Below are positions 40,511-47,349 of a stretch of DNA of 64,000 bases, one piece after another; position 1 is the first letter of the stretch; each line of letters opens with the position of its first letter. The DNA is from Actinomarinicola tropica. GTDB taxonomy: Bacteria > Actinomycetota > Acidimicrobiia > Acidimicrobiales > SKKL01. The notes beneath the pieces are model-generated. The model was not told where the DNA came from. It was given only the letters and a program-made list of their open reading frames with translations, and did not search any database. The position numbers and the translations under genes were made by a program. The stretch spans positions 2,755,001 through 2,819,000 of the forward strand of contig NZ_CP045851.1 of NCBI RefSeq assembly GCF_009650215.1, in the 5' to 3' direction.

Positions 40511-41014
40511 CTACGAGGACCAGCGGTCGCGGTGGACGAGCTCGTCGAGGGGGATGCGGGGCGCGCGCAGGGGGTTCTCGGCCGGCGGCGGGCCGGGGTG
40601 GCCGAGGGTGACGGCGTGGGGCGCCTCGACGTCGGCGGGCAGCCCGAGCACCTCGCGGATGCGGTCCTGGTGCTGGAACGTGACGGGGCAGGTGGCGAGG
40701 CCCGCGTCGTGGGCGGCGACCATGAGGTTCTGCGCCATCCGCCCGAGGTCGAACAGGCGCCCCGTCTCGACCGGGCACGTCAGAACGACGACGGCCGGTG
40801 CCTGGTCGATCCACGACGTGAAGTCGCCGCACTCGGTGAGCGCGGTCCGGATCTCCGGGTCGGTGACGACGACCAACCGGGTCAGCTGGGCGTTCTTGGC
40901 GCTGCCCGCCATCCGGGCCGCCCGCAGGACCCGCTCGAGCACGTCGGGCTCGACCGGATCCGACAGGTAGCTGCGCGTGTCCCGCTTGGTCACGATGGCG
41001 TCGTAGGCGTCCAT
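40511..41014 (-). CDS. Nitroreductase family protein
   Basis: This 167-residue FMN-dependent nitroreductase-fold protein opens with MDAYDAIVTKRDTRSYLSDP, the standard R-R/T-R-S-Y/F start. FMN and dimer contacts are RMAGSAKNAQLTRLVVV and LGRMAQNLMVAAHDAGLATC. The C-terminal block is HAVTLGHPGPPPAENP. It is shorter than classical NfsB (about 217), typical of the small actinobacterial group. The substrate is unknown. It is probably leaderless (CACACT, six bases before the ATG). Confidence 0.88.
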   Translation of the reverse strand: MDAYDAIVTKRDTRSYLSDPVEPDVLERVLRAARMAGSAKNAQLTRLVVVTDPEIRTALTECGDFTSWIDQAPAVVVLTCPVETGRLFDLGRMAQNLMVAAHDAGLATCPVTFQHQDRIREVLGLPADVEAPHAVTLGHPGPPPAENPLRAPRIPLDELVHRDRWSS

Positions 41015-41038
41015 GCACCCAGTGTGGCGCAGGCCGCC

Positions 41039-41929
41039 TCAGCCGAGGGCGGTGACCGCGGCGACCCCGACGAGGACCACGGCCGCCGCGACGTACTCGC
41101 TGCGGCGGTGGCGCTCGCCGAGCGTGGCGTGGGCGATCGCGAAGGCGATCAGCAGCTCCACCTGACCGAGCGTGCGCACCTTCGCAGCGTTCTCGAGCGT
41201 CATGGCCCACGCCCAGCCGATCGAGCCTCCGAGGCTGAACACGCCGACGAGCAACGCCGGCCGCCACGCCTGCACCGTCCGGGTGATCTCGGCCCGGTCG
41301 GTGACGAGGAACGCCGCGCCGTTCACGAGCGTCTGGATCACCAGCATGGCGGTGAGCGTGAGGAGCGCCCGGTCGAACGCCGGCGCGTCGCCGAGCGACG
41401 TCGACGCGCCGCGGATGCCGACGGCGGCCACGGCGAAGAGGCCGCCGGCCACCAGGCCCATCAGGGCGGCAGGGTCACCGGCTCGGGCGAGCAGCCGACG
41501 CAGGGACCCTCGTGCGGCCAGCGACGCCACGCCGAGCGTCACCAGCCCCACGCCGAGCCAGCCGAGCGGTCGCAGCGGTTCGCCGAGCCCCACCGTCGAC
41601 GCCATGGCGACGAGGATCACCTCCGCCTTGGCGTAGACGGTCCCGACCGCGAAGTCCCGCATCTTGAACGCCCGCAGCAAGGCGATCGTCGCGAGGATCT
41701 GCGCGATGCCGGCCATCGTGACGACCGGCCAGAACCGCCACGGCACCGACGGCAGGTCCCGCCCCACCACCCCGAACACGACGGCGCTCAGCGCCAGGGC
41801 GAGCGGGGCCCCGTAGAGGTACCGCACGAAGCCCGCGGCCGTCGTGGAGAGGTGGGCGCGCAGCTGGTGCTGGCGGGAGGTCCGCAGGATCTGGAACGTG
41901 GCCGCGGCCAACGTGATGGGCACCCACAT
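41039..41929 (-). CDS. EamA/DMT superfamily transporter
   Basis: This 296-residue polytopic protein has ten predicted membrane helices in two five-helix EamA repeats. It opens MWVPITLAAATFQILRTSRQ, contains FWPVVTMAGIAQILATIALL and VILVAMASTVGLGEPLRPLG in repeat one, and SLGGSIGWAWAMTLENAAKV, VELLIAFAIAHATLGER in repeat two. It is a drug/metabolite exporter or importer of unknown substrate. A cluster of ATCTCA/TGAGAT half-sites upstream suggests tight repression by a regulator not seen here. Confidence 0.86.
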   Translation of the reverse strand: MWVPITLAAATFQILRTSRQHQLRAHLSTTAAGFVRYLYGAPLALALSAVVFGVVGRDLPSVPWRFWPVVTMAGIAQILATIALLRAFKMRDFAVGTVYAKAEVILVAMASTVGLGEPLRPLGWLGVGLVTLGVASLAARGSLRRLLARAGDPAALMGLVAGGLFAVAAVGIRGASTSLGDAPAFDRALLTLTAMLVIQTLVNGAAFLVTDRAEITRTVQAWRPALLVGVFSLGGSIGWAWAMTLENAAKVRTLGQVELLIAFAIAHATLGERHRRSEYVAAAVVLVGVAAVTALG

Positions 41930-41932
41930 GCG

Positions 41933-41979
41933 ATCTCACATCTCGGAACAGCAGTTCGGCTATGTGAGATGCTATCTCA
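41933..41979. promoter_or_regulatory. Operator-like cluster of ATCTCA half-sites at the EamA promoter
   Basis: TGAGAT-GCT-ATCTCA (41965-41979) is a perfect dyad centred on the minus-strand -10 candidate TAGCAT (41969-41974). ATCTCACAT (41933-41941) is inverted relative to ATGTGAGAT (41962-41970). The segment is clearly AT-richer than its surroundings. Confidence 0.6.
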
Positions 41980-42816
41980 GCGGCGGGAGGCCAGCAGCGA
42001 GGCGTAGGCCTCACGGAACCGTGCCCCGTCGACCGGTAGGAGCTGACCGGCCGCCAGGTACATGTCGAGCTGCACGAGGAGGGCATGCCACGACGCCGCC
42101 AGCTCGGCGTCGTCCCCGATCTCCTCGTGGCGCAGCCTGATGATCGAGCCGTGCTCGTCGGGCACGACCTCCCAGGAGATCGCCTCGTCGGCGTGCGGTG
42201 CGCCGCCCCAGTCCTCCGGCCGATCGAGCGCGGCGCGCACCTCTTCGGGTCCGACGTGGCTGTAGCGCTCCCACACGAGTGCGTCCCCGTCGACGTGCGC
42301 GAGCTCCGGGCCGAGCCGGTCCACGAACTCCTCGAACACCGACATCCAGTCGTCCTCCACCGGCACGTCGACCCCGAGCATGCGGTCGAGCTCACCCAGG
42401 CAGGCGTGCCAGCCGGCTCCGGTGCGGTGGGCGATCGAGCGGTGGCTGAGCAGGTGGGTGAACACGAGCCGGGTGCCGTCGCCGTCGGGGTGGAGCTCGA
42501 TCCGGAGCAGCTCGCCGCCCCACGTGAAGGAGAAGACGTTCGGCGGGTCGTGCACGACGACGTGCCCGCGGAAGATCTCGCCGTCGGCCCGCGTGGGCTC
42601 GCCCGCCTCCTCGTCGGCGGCGCGCTGGGCGCTGTCGTCGAAGACGAGGGCCGCACCGACGGCCCGATCCCCCTCGACGTTCGACGGGAACCACCGCGCC
42701 ATCTCCTCGGGGGCCGTGACCGCCCGCCACACGCGATCGATCGGCTGGCGGTAGCGCCGCTCGAACCGCAGCGCCGGTCGCCCGTCGATCGTGAGCAGCC
42801 GTCCGTCGTCGGTCAT
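41977..42816 (-). CDS. SRPBCC (AHSA1-like) domain protein, two modules
   Basis: This 279-residue START-fold protein opens with LRFERRYRQPIDRVWRAVTA, PEEMARWFPSNVEGDRAVGA, the standard AHSA1 entry, and DPPNVFSFTWGGELLRIELH. The C-terminal half (AISWEVVPDEHGSIIRLRHE) looks like a second, partial module. It is coupled to the ArsR gene by ATGA overlap. ArsR-SRPBCC pairs are very common in actinobacteria; the SRPBCC partner probably binds a hydrophobic ligand. Confidence 0.88.
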   Translation of the reverse strand: MTDDGRLLTIDGRPALRFERRYRQPIDRVWRAVTAPEEMARWFPSNVEGDRAVGAALVFDDSAQRAADEEAGEPTRADGEIFRGHVVVHDPPNVFSFTWGGELLRIELHPDGDGTRLVFTHLLSHRSIAHRTGAGWHACLGELDRMLGVDVPVEDDWMSVFEEFVDRLGPELAHVDGDALVWERYSHVGPEEVRAALDRPEDWGGAPHADEAISWEVVPDEHGSIIRLRHEEIGDDAELAASWHALLVQLDMYLAAGQLLPVDGARFREAYASLLASRR

Positions 42817-43112
42817 GCCTCGTCCTCCAGGTGTCGTTCGAGCCGGTCGAGCGAGCGGCTCCACATGCGGCGGTAGGGGGCCAGCCACTCGTCGACCTCG
42901 GCGAGAGGCTCCGGCGTCACGCGGTAGACCCGTCGCTGGGCCTCGGCCCGGACCTCGACCAGCCCGGCCTCGCGCAGCACGCGCAGGTGCTTGGAGACGA
43001 GCGGCTGGCTGAGCCCGAGAGCGTCGACGAGGGAACCGACCGGCCGCTCGCCCTCGACGAGCAGATCGAGGATCTGGCGACGGGTCGGCTCGGCGAGGGC
43101 GGCGAAGGCCAT
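42813..43112 (-). CDS. ArsR family transcriptional regulator
   Basis: This small winged-HTH repressor has 99 residues: FAALAEPTRRQILDLLVEGE, PVGSLVDALGLSQPLVSKHL (recognition helix), RVLREAGLVEVRAEAQRRVY. The metal-binding Cys box (ELCVCDL) of arsenic sensors is absent, as in the ArsR-SRPBCC group, so it probably senses something other than metal. It is likely autoregulated through the GGTTATATAACC palindrome in its own promoter. The stop overlaps the SRPBCC ATG. Confidence 0.92.
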   Translation of the reverse strand: MAFAALAEPTRRQILDLLVEGERPVGSLVDALGLSQPLVSKHLRVLREAGLVEVRAEAQRRVYRVTPEPLAEVDEWLAPYRRMWSRSLDRLERHLEDEA

Positions 43113-43119
43113 GGCGACG

Positions 43120-43149
43120 ATGATGCCTCTTTGGTTATATAACCGTCAA
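43120..43149 (-). promoter_or_regulatory. ArsR promoter with embedded 12-bp palindromic operator
   Basis: On the minus strand, -35 TTGACG (43144-43149), an 18-bp spacer and -10 CATCAT (43120-43125) lie seven bases before ATG 43112. The spacer holds the perfect palindrome GGTTATATAACC (43133-43144), the only A/T-rich octamer for kilobases. Confidence 0.7.
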
Positions 43150-43177
43150 GGCATGTCCAGGTAGCGACGGGAGCCGC

Positions 43178-44677
43178 TCAGCAGCCGGGACCGTCGACGC
43201 ACTCGAGCCCTGCGCCCGTCCCGTCCACGGCCGGAACGTCCAGGCGGTAGATCGTGCGCTCCGGGAACCGCTCCCCCAGCGCCTCGACGTCAGCGTCCGA
43301 CACCGCGAACACGACGTCGTCCTCGAGCCCCGGATCGTTCGCGAAGTAGGGGTGCGCGAAGAGCACGTGGTCGACGTCGAGCACGACGATCGCGTCGTCG
43401 AGGTGGTCCGGGACGGCCGCCTCGATGCGCTCGAAGCGATCGGTGACCTGCTCGTGCCACCGCAGCGCGCCCGGCATCGCCGGGAGCGTCGCGACCGTGA
43501 GCACCACCACGACCAGCCCCGCCGCGCGTCGTGACGGCAGCACCTCGCCGAGCGCGACGACTCCCCGCGCGCCGAGCAACGCGAGCGCGACCAACGACGG
43601 CAGGTAGTAGTACGGCCCGAACGAGTCGAGCCACTCCGACGCGGTCGCCGTCGCCCACCAGACGACGTAGCCGAGCGGGTAGAGGAGCACCAACGCCGCG
43701 GCCGTGCGGCGCTCGGCGACCGGACCCGGGCGCGTCAGGCCCCACGCCGCGAGGAGCACGAGGCCCAGCCCGCCGGCCATCCACCACGGAACGCTCGCGA
43801 GGTGCCACGCGAGCGACTCGACGGCCAGCCCGATGTCGTAGTCGACGGCGTCGGACCCCTCCATCAGCGCCCGCGTGCCGAAGCCGAACGTGTTGGGACC
43901 GCCGAGCGCGGTGATCGGGAACTCGAGGGGGTCACCCGTGGTCCGGGCGTTGAACCAGGCGGTCAACGCCACCGCCGGCAACGCGCCGACCGCTGCGAAG
44001 GCGATCGGGCGCACCCACCACGTCGGCCCGACCCCGTGGTCGGCCCGGCGGGCACGCACGAGCACGAGCGGGGCGATCGCCAGGGCGAACAGCAGCGCGT
44101 CGAACGGGCGCATGAGGACGGCTGCACCGAGGGCCGCGCCGGCGCCCACGAACACGGCGGCGCTCCGACGTTCCGCGGCCCGCAGGGCAGCCCACAGCGC
44201 GGCGAACAGCGCCGTCGCCGCCGGCAGGTAGCCCAGGTGGAGACCGGCGTGGAGCAGCACGATCGGCGACAGGCCCACGAGCGCTGCCGACCAGGCGGCG
44301 ACGCGCCGGTCGCCCCACAGCGCCGACGCCGCCCCGTAGGTCGCCCACACGAGCCCGCCCGCGACGGTGACGAGGATCGGCGTCGTCGACCCGGTGAGGA
44401 GCTGCGACAGGGCGAGCAGCAGGGGCACTCCAGGCTGGTAGGCGAGGAACACCCTGCCGTCCCGCGTGCCGCTGAGCCAGGGACGGAAGCTCTCGTCGTG
44501 GAGCGCGGCGTCGGCGGTCAGCCGACCATCGAGGATGAGATCGGCCTGGAAGAGGTGGACCGCCTCGTCGCTGTTCCACGACAGCAGCGGGAGCAGCTCG
44601 TGGCGGACCAGGACGCTCGACGTCGCGACGACGAGCACGGTCGCGCCGATGAGCAGCAGCCGCCACCTCTCCCCCAT
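43178..44677 (-). CDS. GT-C type membrane glycosyltransferase (ArnT/PMT-like)
   Basis: This 499-residue polytopic protein has about 11 hydrophobic segments. After the first helix comes the extracytoplasmic loop LPLLSWNSDEAVHLFQADLI, whose Asp-Glu pair is the usual GT-C catalytic position. AYQPGVPLLLALSQLLTG and VLMRPFDALLFALAIAPLV are family-like. A C-terminal soluble domain of about 70 residues (AIVVLDVDHVLFAHPYFAND) ends with Cys residues. It probably transfers a sugar from a polyprenyl carrier to lipid, glycan or protein at the outer face; the substrate is unknown. Confidence 0.8.
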   Translation of the reverse strand: MGERWRLLLIGATVLVVATSSVLVRHELLPLLSWNSDEAVHLFQADLILDGRLTADAALHDESFRPWLSGTRDGRVFLAYQPGVPLLLALSQLLTGSTTPILVTVAGGLVWATYGAASALWGDRRVAAWSAALVGLSPIVLLHAGLHLGYLPAATALFAALWAALRAAERRSAAVFVGAGAALGAAVLMRPFDALLFALAIAPLVLVRARRADHGVGPTWWVRPIAFAAVGALPAVALTAWFNARTTGDPLEFPITALGGPNTFGFGTRALMEGSDAVDYDIGLAVESLAWHLASVPWWMAGGLGLVLLAAWGLTRPGPVAERRTAAALVLLYPLGYVVWWATATASEWLDSFGPYYYLPSLVALALLGARGVVALGEVLPSRRAAGLVVVVLTVATLPAMPGALRWHEQVTDRFERIEAAVPDHLDDAIVVLDVDHVLFAHPYFANDPGLEDDVVFAVSDADVEALGERFPERTIYRLDVPAVDGTGAGLECVDGPGC

Positions 44678-44712
44678 GGGCGAGCCGCGCCGGGGCCGCC
44701 GACCGACCGCGG

Positions 44713-45093
44713 TCAGCCGACGCCGAGGAGGTCGACGACGAAGACGAGCGTCTCGCCGCCCTTGATCACGCCGCCCGCCCCCTGGGCGCCGTAGCCGAGG
44801 TGGGGCGGGATCGTGATGCGACGACGGCCGCCGACGCGCATGCCGGCGACGCCCTCGTCCCAGCCGGCGATGACCTGGCCGCGTCCGAGGCCGAACCGGA
44901 ACGTGTCGTTGCGGTCCCAGGAGGCGTCGAACTGCTGCCCGTCGCTCCACGCCACGCCCACGTAGTGCACCTCGACGTCGCGGCCCGGCGTCGCCTCGTC
45001 GCCGTCGCCGACCTCCAGGTCCTCGAGGACCAGCTCGGCGGGCGGCTCCTGGCCGCTCGGGATCTCGACGACGGGCTTCTGGGGCTCAGACAT
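44713..45093 (-). CDS. FKBP-type peptidyl-prolyl cis-trans isomerase
   Basis: This 126-residue single FKBP domain has a roughly 20-residue acidic leader (SEPQKPVVEIPSGQEPPAE). Core motifs are VEVHYVGVAWSDGQQFDASW, FRFGLGRGQVIAGWDEGVAG, MRVGGRRRITIPPHLGYGAQ and ETLVFVVDLLGVG. There is no signal peptide, so it is cytosolic. The start overlaps the end of the MFS gene by eight bases, so the two are probably co-transcribed. Confidence 0.95.
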   Translation of the reverse strand: MSEPQKPVVEIPSGQEPPAELVLEDLEVGDGDEATPGRDVEVHYVGVAWSDGQQFDASWDRNDTFRFGLGRGQVIAGWDEGVAGMRVGGRRRITIPPHLGYGAQGAGGVIKGGETLVFVVDLLGVG

Positions 45094-46273
45094 GCGGCGA
45101 CCCTACTTCCAGCCTCCGCGCCAGGCGGACGTGCAGGACGACGAGCCCGGCGAGCGAGAACAGCGCGGCGGTGAAGAACGCACCCGAGTAGGACGAGAGC
45201 GAGGCCACCACGCCGAGGACCGCTCCCCCGAGGGCCGTCGCCACCTCGAAGAACATCGTGAACGTGGCGACCGCGCTCGATCGCTCGTTGTCGGGCGCGG
45301 CGTTGACCGCGGCGGCCATCAGCGCCGGGTAGAGGAGCGCCGACCCGACGGCCAGCGCGACCGTGAACACGTACAGCCCGATCGGGGCCCGCCACGCGGC
45401 GATCCCGACCAACCCGATCATCGACGCGACCAGGGCCACCGTGCCGATCACGATCGGGCCGTGGGCGTCGGGGAGCCGGCTCCCGGTGAGCCGCACGACG
45501 AGCACCACGAACGAGAAGAGGAGGAACACCGCGGCGACGTCGTCGAGGCCGATCTCCTCGCCGTGCAGCGGCACGAACGTGTTGAACCCGACGAAGCCGA
45601 CGACGCCGAGGAAGAGGACGGTGCCGGGCCCGACGGCGGCCGGGTGGAGCAGGCGCGCCAGACCGGTGCGCGCCACCGGCGGCGGCTCGTCGGGGTCGAC
45701 CTCGGGCAACCCGATCGGCGCGGCCAGGCCCACGACAGCGGACACGACCAGGCCGCACACGACCGCCCACCACACGGCGTCGAACGACGTCCGGGTGAGG
45801 AGCCACTCGCCGAGGAACGGGCCGAAGCCGAGGCCGACGTATATGGCGACGGAGAAGTAGCTCGCGGCCTGCCCCCGCTGATCGGGGGGTGCGAGGTCGT
45901 TGACGAGGGTCGCGGCACCGACGAAGAGCGCACCCTGACCGGCGCCGACGACGAGGCGGGCGACGACGAGCAGCGGGACCGAGCTGGCCGGGACGTGCGC
46001 CGCCATGCCGACGGCGGTGACCAGCGCCCCCGCGACGAGGAGGCTGCGACGCCCCCGACGGTCCCCGGCCCGTCCGATCGCCGGCCGCAGCACGATGGCC
46101 GACACGGCTGTCGCGCCCATCACGATGCCGACCGCGACGTCGCTCTCCCCCAGCCCGTCCGCGACGTAGCGGGGCAGCACGGGGAGCGTCGCGCCGAACG
46201 AGATCATGAAGAACGCGGCGGCGAGCGTGACGACGACGAAGTCCCGGGTGAGCAGCCCGGGGCGCTCGGGCAC
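45086..46273 (-). CDS. Major facilitator superfamily transporter
   Basis: This 395-residue protein has 12 predicted helices. Family cues are RPAIGRAGDRRGRRSLLVAG (loop 2-3 motif A), VVARLVVGAGQGALFVGAAT (helix 4), and the equivalent RLTGSRLPDAHGPI in the second half. It is most like drug-type MFS exporters. The substrate is unknown. The GTG start at 46273 lies 11 bases after the adenosine-kinase stop, so it may belong to that operon and export a nucleoside or an unrelated compound. Confidence 0.88.
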   Translation of the reverse strand: MPERPGLLTRDFVVVTLAAAFFMISFGATLPVLPRYVADGLGESDVAVGIVMGATAVSAIVLRPAIGRAGDRRGRRSLLVAGALVTAVGMAAHVPASSVPLLVVARLVVGAGQGALFVGAATLVNDLAPPDQRGQAASYFSVAIYVGLGFGPFLGEWLLTRTSFDAVWWAVVCGLVVSAVVGLAAPIGLPEVDPDEPPPVARTGLARLLHPAAVGPGTVLFLGVVGFVGFNTFVPLHGEEIGLDDVAAVFLLFSFVVLVVRLTGSRLPDAHGPIVIGTVALVASMIGLVGIAAWRAPIGLYVFTVALAVGSALLYPALMAAAVNAAPDNERSSAVATFTMFFEVATALGGAVLGVVASLSSYSGAFFTAALFSLAGLVVLHVRLARRLEVGSPHV

Positions 46274-46284
46274 GCGACCGGCGC

Positions 46285-47277
46285 TCAGGAGACGATCGGA
46301 GTCGCCAGCTCCCGGAGCGAGACCTCGGGGCGGGCCCCGAGGTGCGAGATGACCTCCGCCGCGGCCATGGACCCGAGCCGTCCACAGGTCGCCAGGTCGT
46401 GACCCTCCGAGAGCCCCCAGAGGAACCCGGCGGCGTACATGTCGCCGGCGCCGGTGGTGTCGACGACGTGGTCGACGGCGTGGGCGTCGACCACGTGGAC
46501 CTCGTCGCCGGCGACGATCACCGAGCCCTTCTCGCTGCGGGTGAGGCAGGCGATGTCGCAGGCGCCCCGGACGCGCTGCAGGGCGGCGTCGAAGCTGTCG
46601 ACCTCGTACAGCGAGCAGATCTCCAGCTCGTTGGCGAAGAGGATGTCGACCTTGCCGTCGACGAGCTCGCGGAACTCGGCACGGTGGCGATCGACGCAGA
46701 AGCTGTCGGAGAGGGCGAGGGCGGTGCGGCGGCCGGCGGCGTGGGCCACGTCCATGCCGTGGCGGATCGCCGCCTTGGCGACCTCGACGTCCCAGAGGTA
46801 GCCCTCGCAGTAGAGGATGTCGGCCGAGGCGACGAGCGCCTCGTCGACGTCCTCGGGTGCGAGGTACCGCGAGATGCCGAGGTACGTGTTGAGGGTGCGC
46901 TGGGCGTCGGGGGTGACGACGATGAGGCACCGCGCGGTCGGGTCGCCCTCGGCGGCGAGCGGGACGTCGTAGTCCACGCCGACGGCCCGCATGTCGTGGG
47001 CGAAGACCTCGCCGAGCTGGTCGTCGCGCACCTTGCCGATGTAGGCGACCTTGCCGCCGAGGTCGGCGATGCCGGCGATCGTGTTGGCCGCCGACCCGCC
47101 CGACGACTCGATGCCGGGAGGCATCGCCGCGTAGAGGGTGCGCACCTCGTCGGCGTCGATCAGGCGCATCGCCCCGCGCTCGAGGCGGTGGGCCTCGACG
47201 AACGCGTCGTCGACGTGGGTGATCACGTCGACGATGGCGTTCCCCATGCCCACGACGGCGTACTGCGTGTCGGTCAT
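46285..47277 (-). CDS. PfkB-family carbohydrate kinase, probable adenosine kinase
   Basis: This 330-residue ribokinase-fold kinase opens AVVGMGNAIVDVITHVDDAF; the substrate-binding SGGSAANT-type block is IESSGGSAANTIAGIADLGG. The anion hole/catalytic Asp is VVDTTGAGDMYAAGFLWG, and YLWDVEVAKAAIRHGMD and LTRSEKGSVIV match the adenosine-kinase group of actinobacteria. It would salvage adenosine to AMP, competing with add. GGGAG five bases before the ATG sets the start. Confidence 0.88.
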   Translation of the reverse strand: MTDTQYAVVGMGNAIVDVITHVDDAFVEAHRLERGAMRLIDADEVRTLYAAMPPGIESSGGSAANTIAGIADLGGKVAYIGKVRDDQLGEVFAHDMRAVGVDYDVPLAAEGDPTARCLIVVTPDAQRTLNTYLGISRYLAPEDVDEALVASADILYCEGYLWDVEVAKAAIRHGMDVAHAAGRRTALALSDSFCVDRHRAEFRELVDGKVDILFANELEICSLYEVDSFDAALQRVRGACDIACLTRSEKGSVIVAGDEVHVVDAHAVDHVVDTTGAGDMYAAGFLWGLSEGHDLATCGRLGSMAAAEVISHLGARPEVSLRELATPIVS

Positions 47278-47303
47278 CTCGTCTCCCGGTCGAAGGACGG
47301 CCG

Positions 47304-47320
47304 AGGGTACCCGGTACGCT
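47304..47320. promoter_or_regulatory. Divergent -10 elements for adenosine kinase and aminopeptidase N
   Basis: Minus-strand TACCCT (47304-47309) gives the kinase a leader of about 20 bases holding GGGAG. Plus-strand TACGCT (47315-47320) gives pepN a leader of about 25 bases holding GGAGG. In contrast to many neighbours, both genes keep ribosome binding sites. Confidence 0.45.
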
Positions 47321-47349
47321 CCGACGCACTCACGTCTGCTGGAGGCCCC

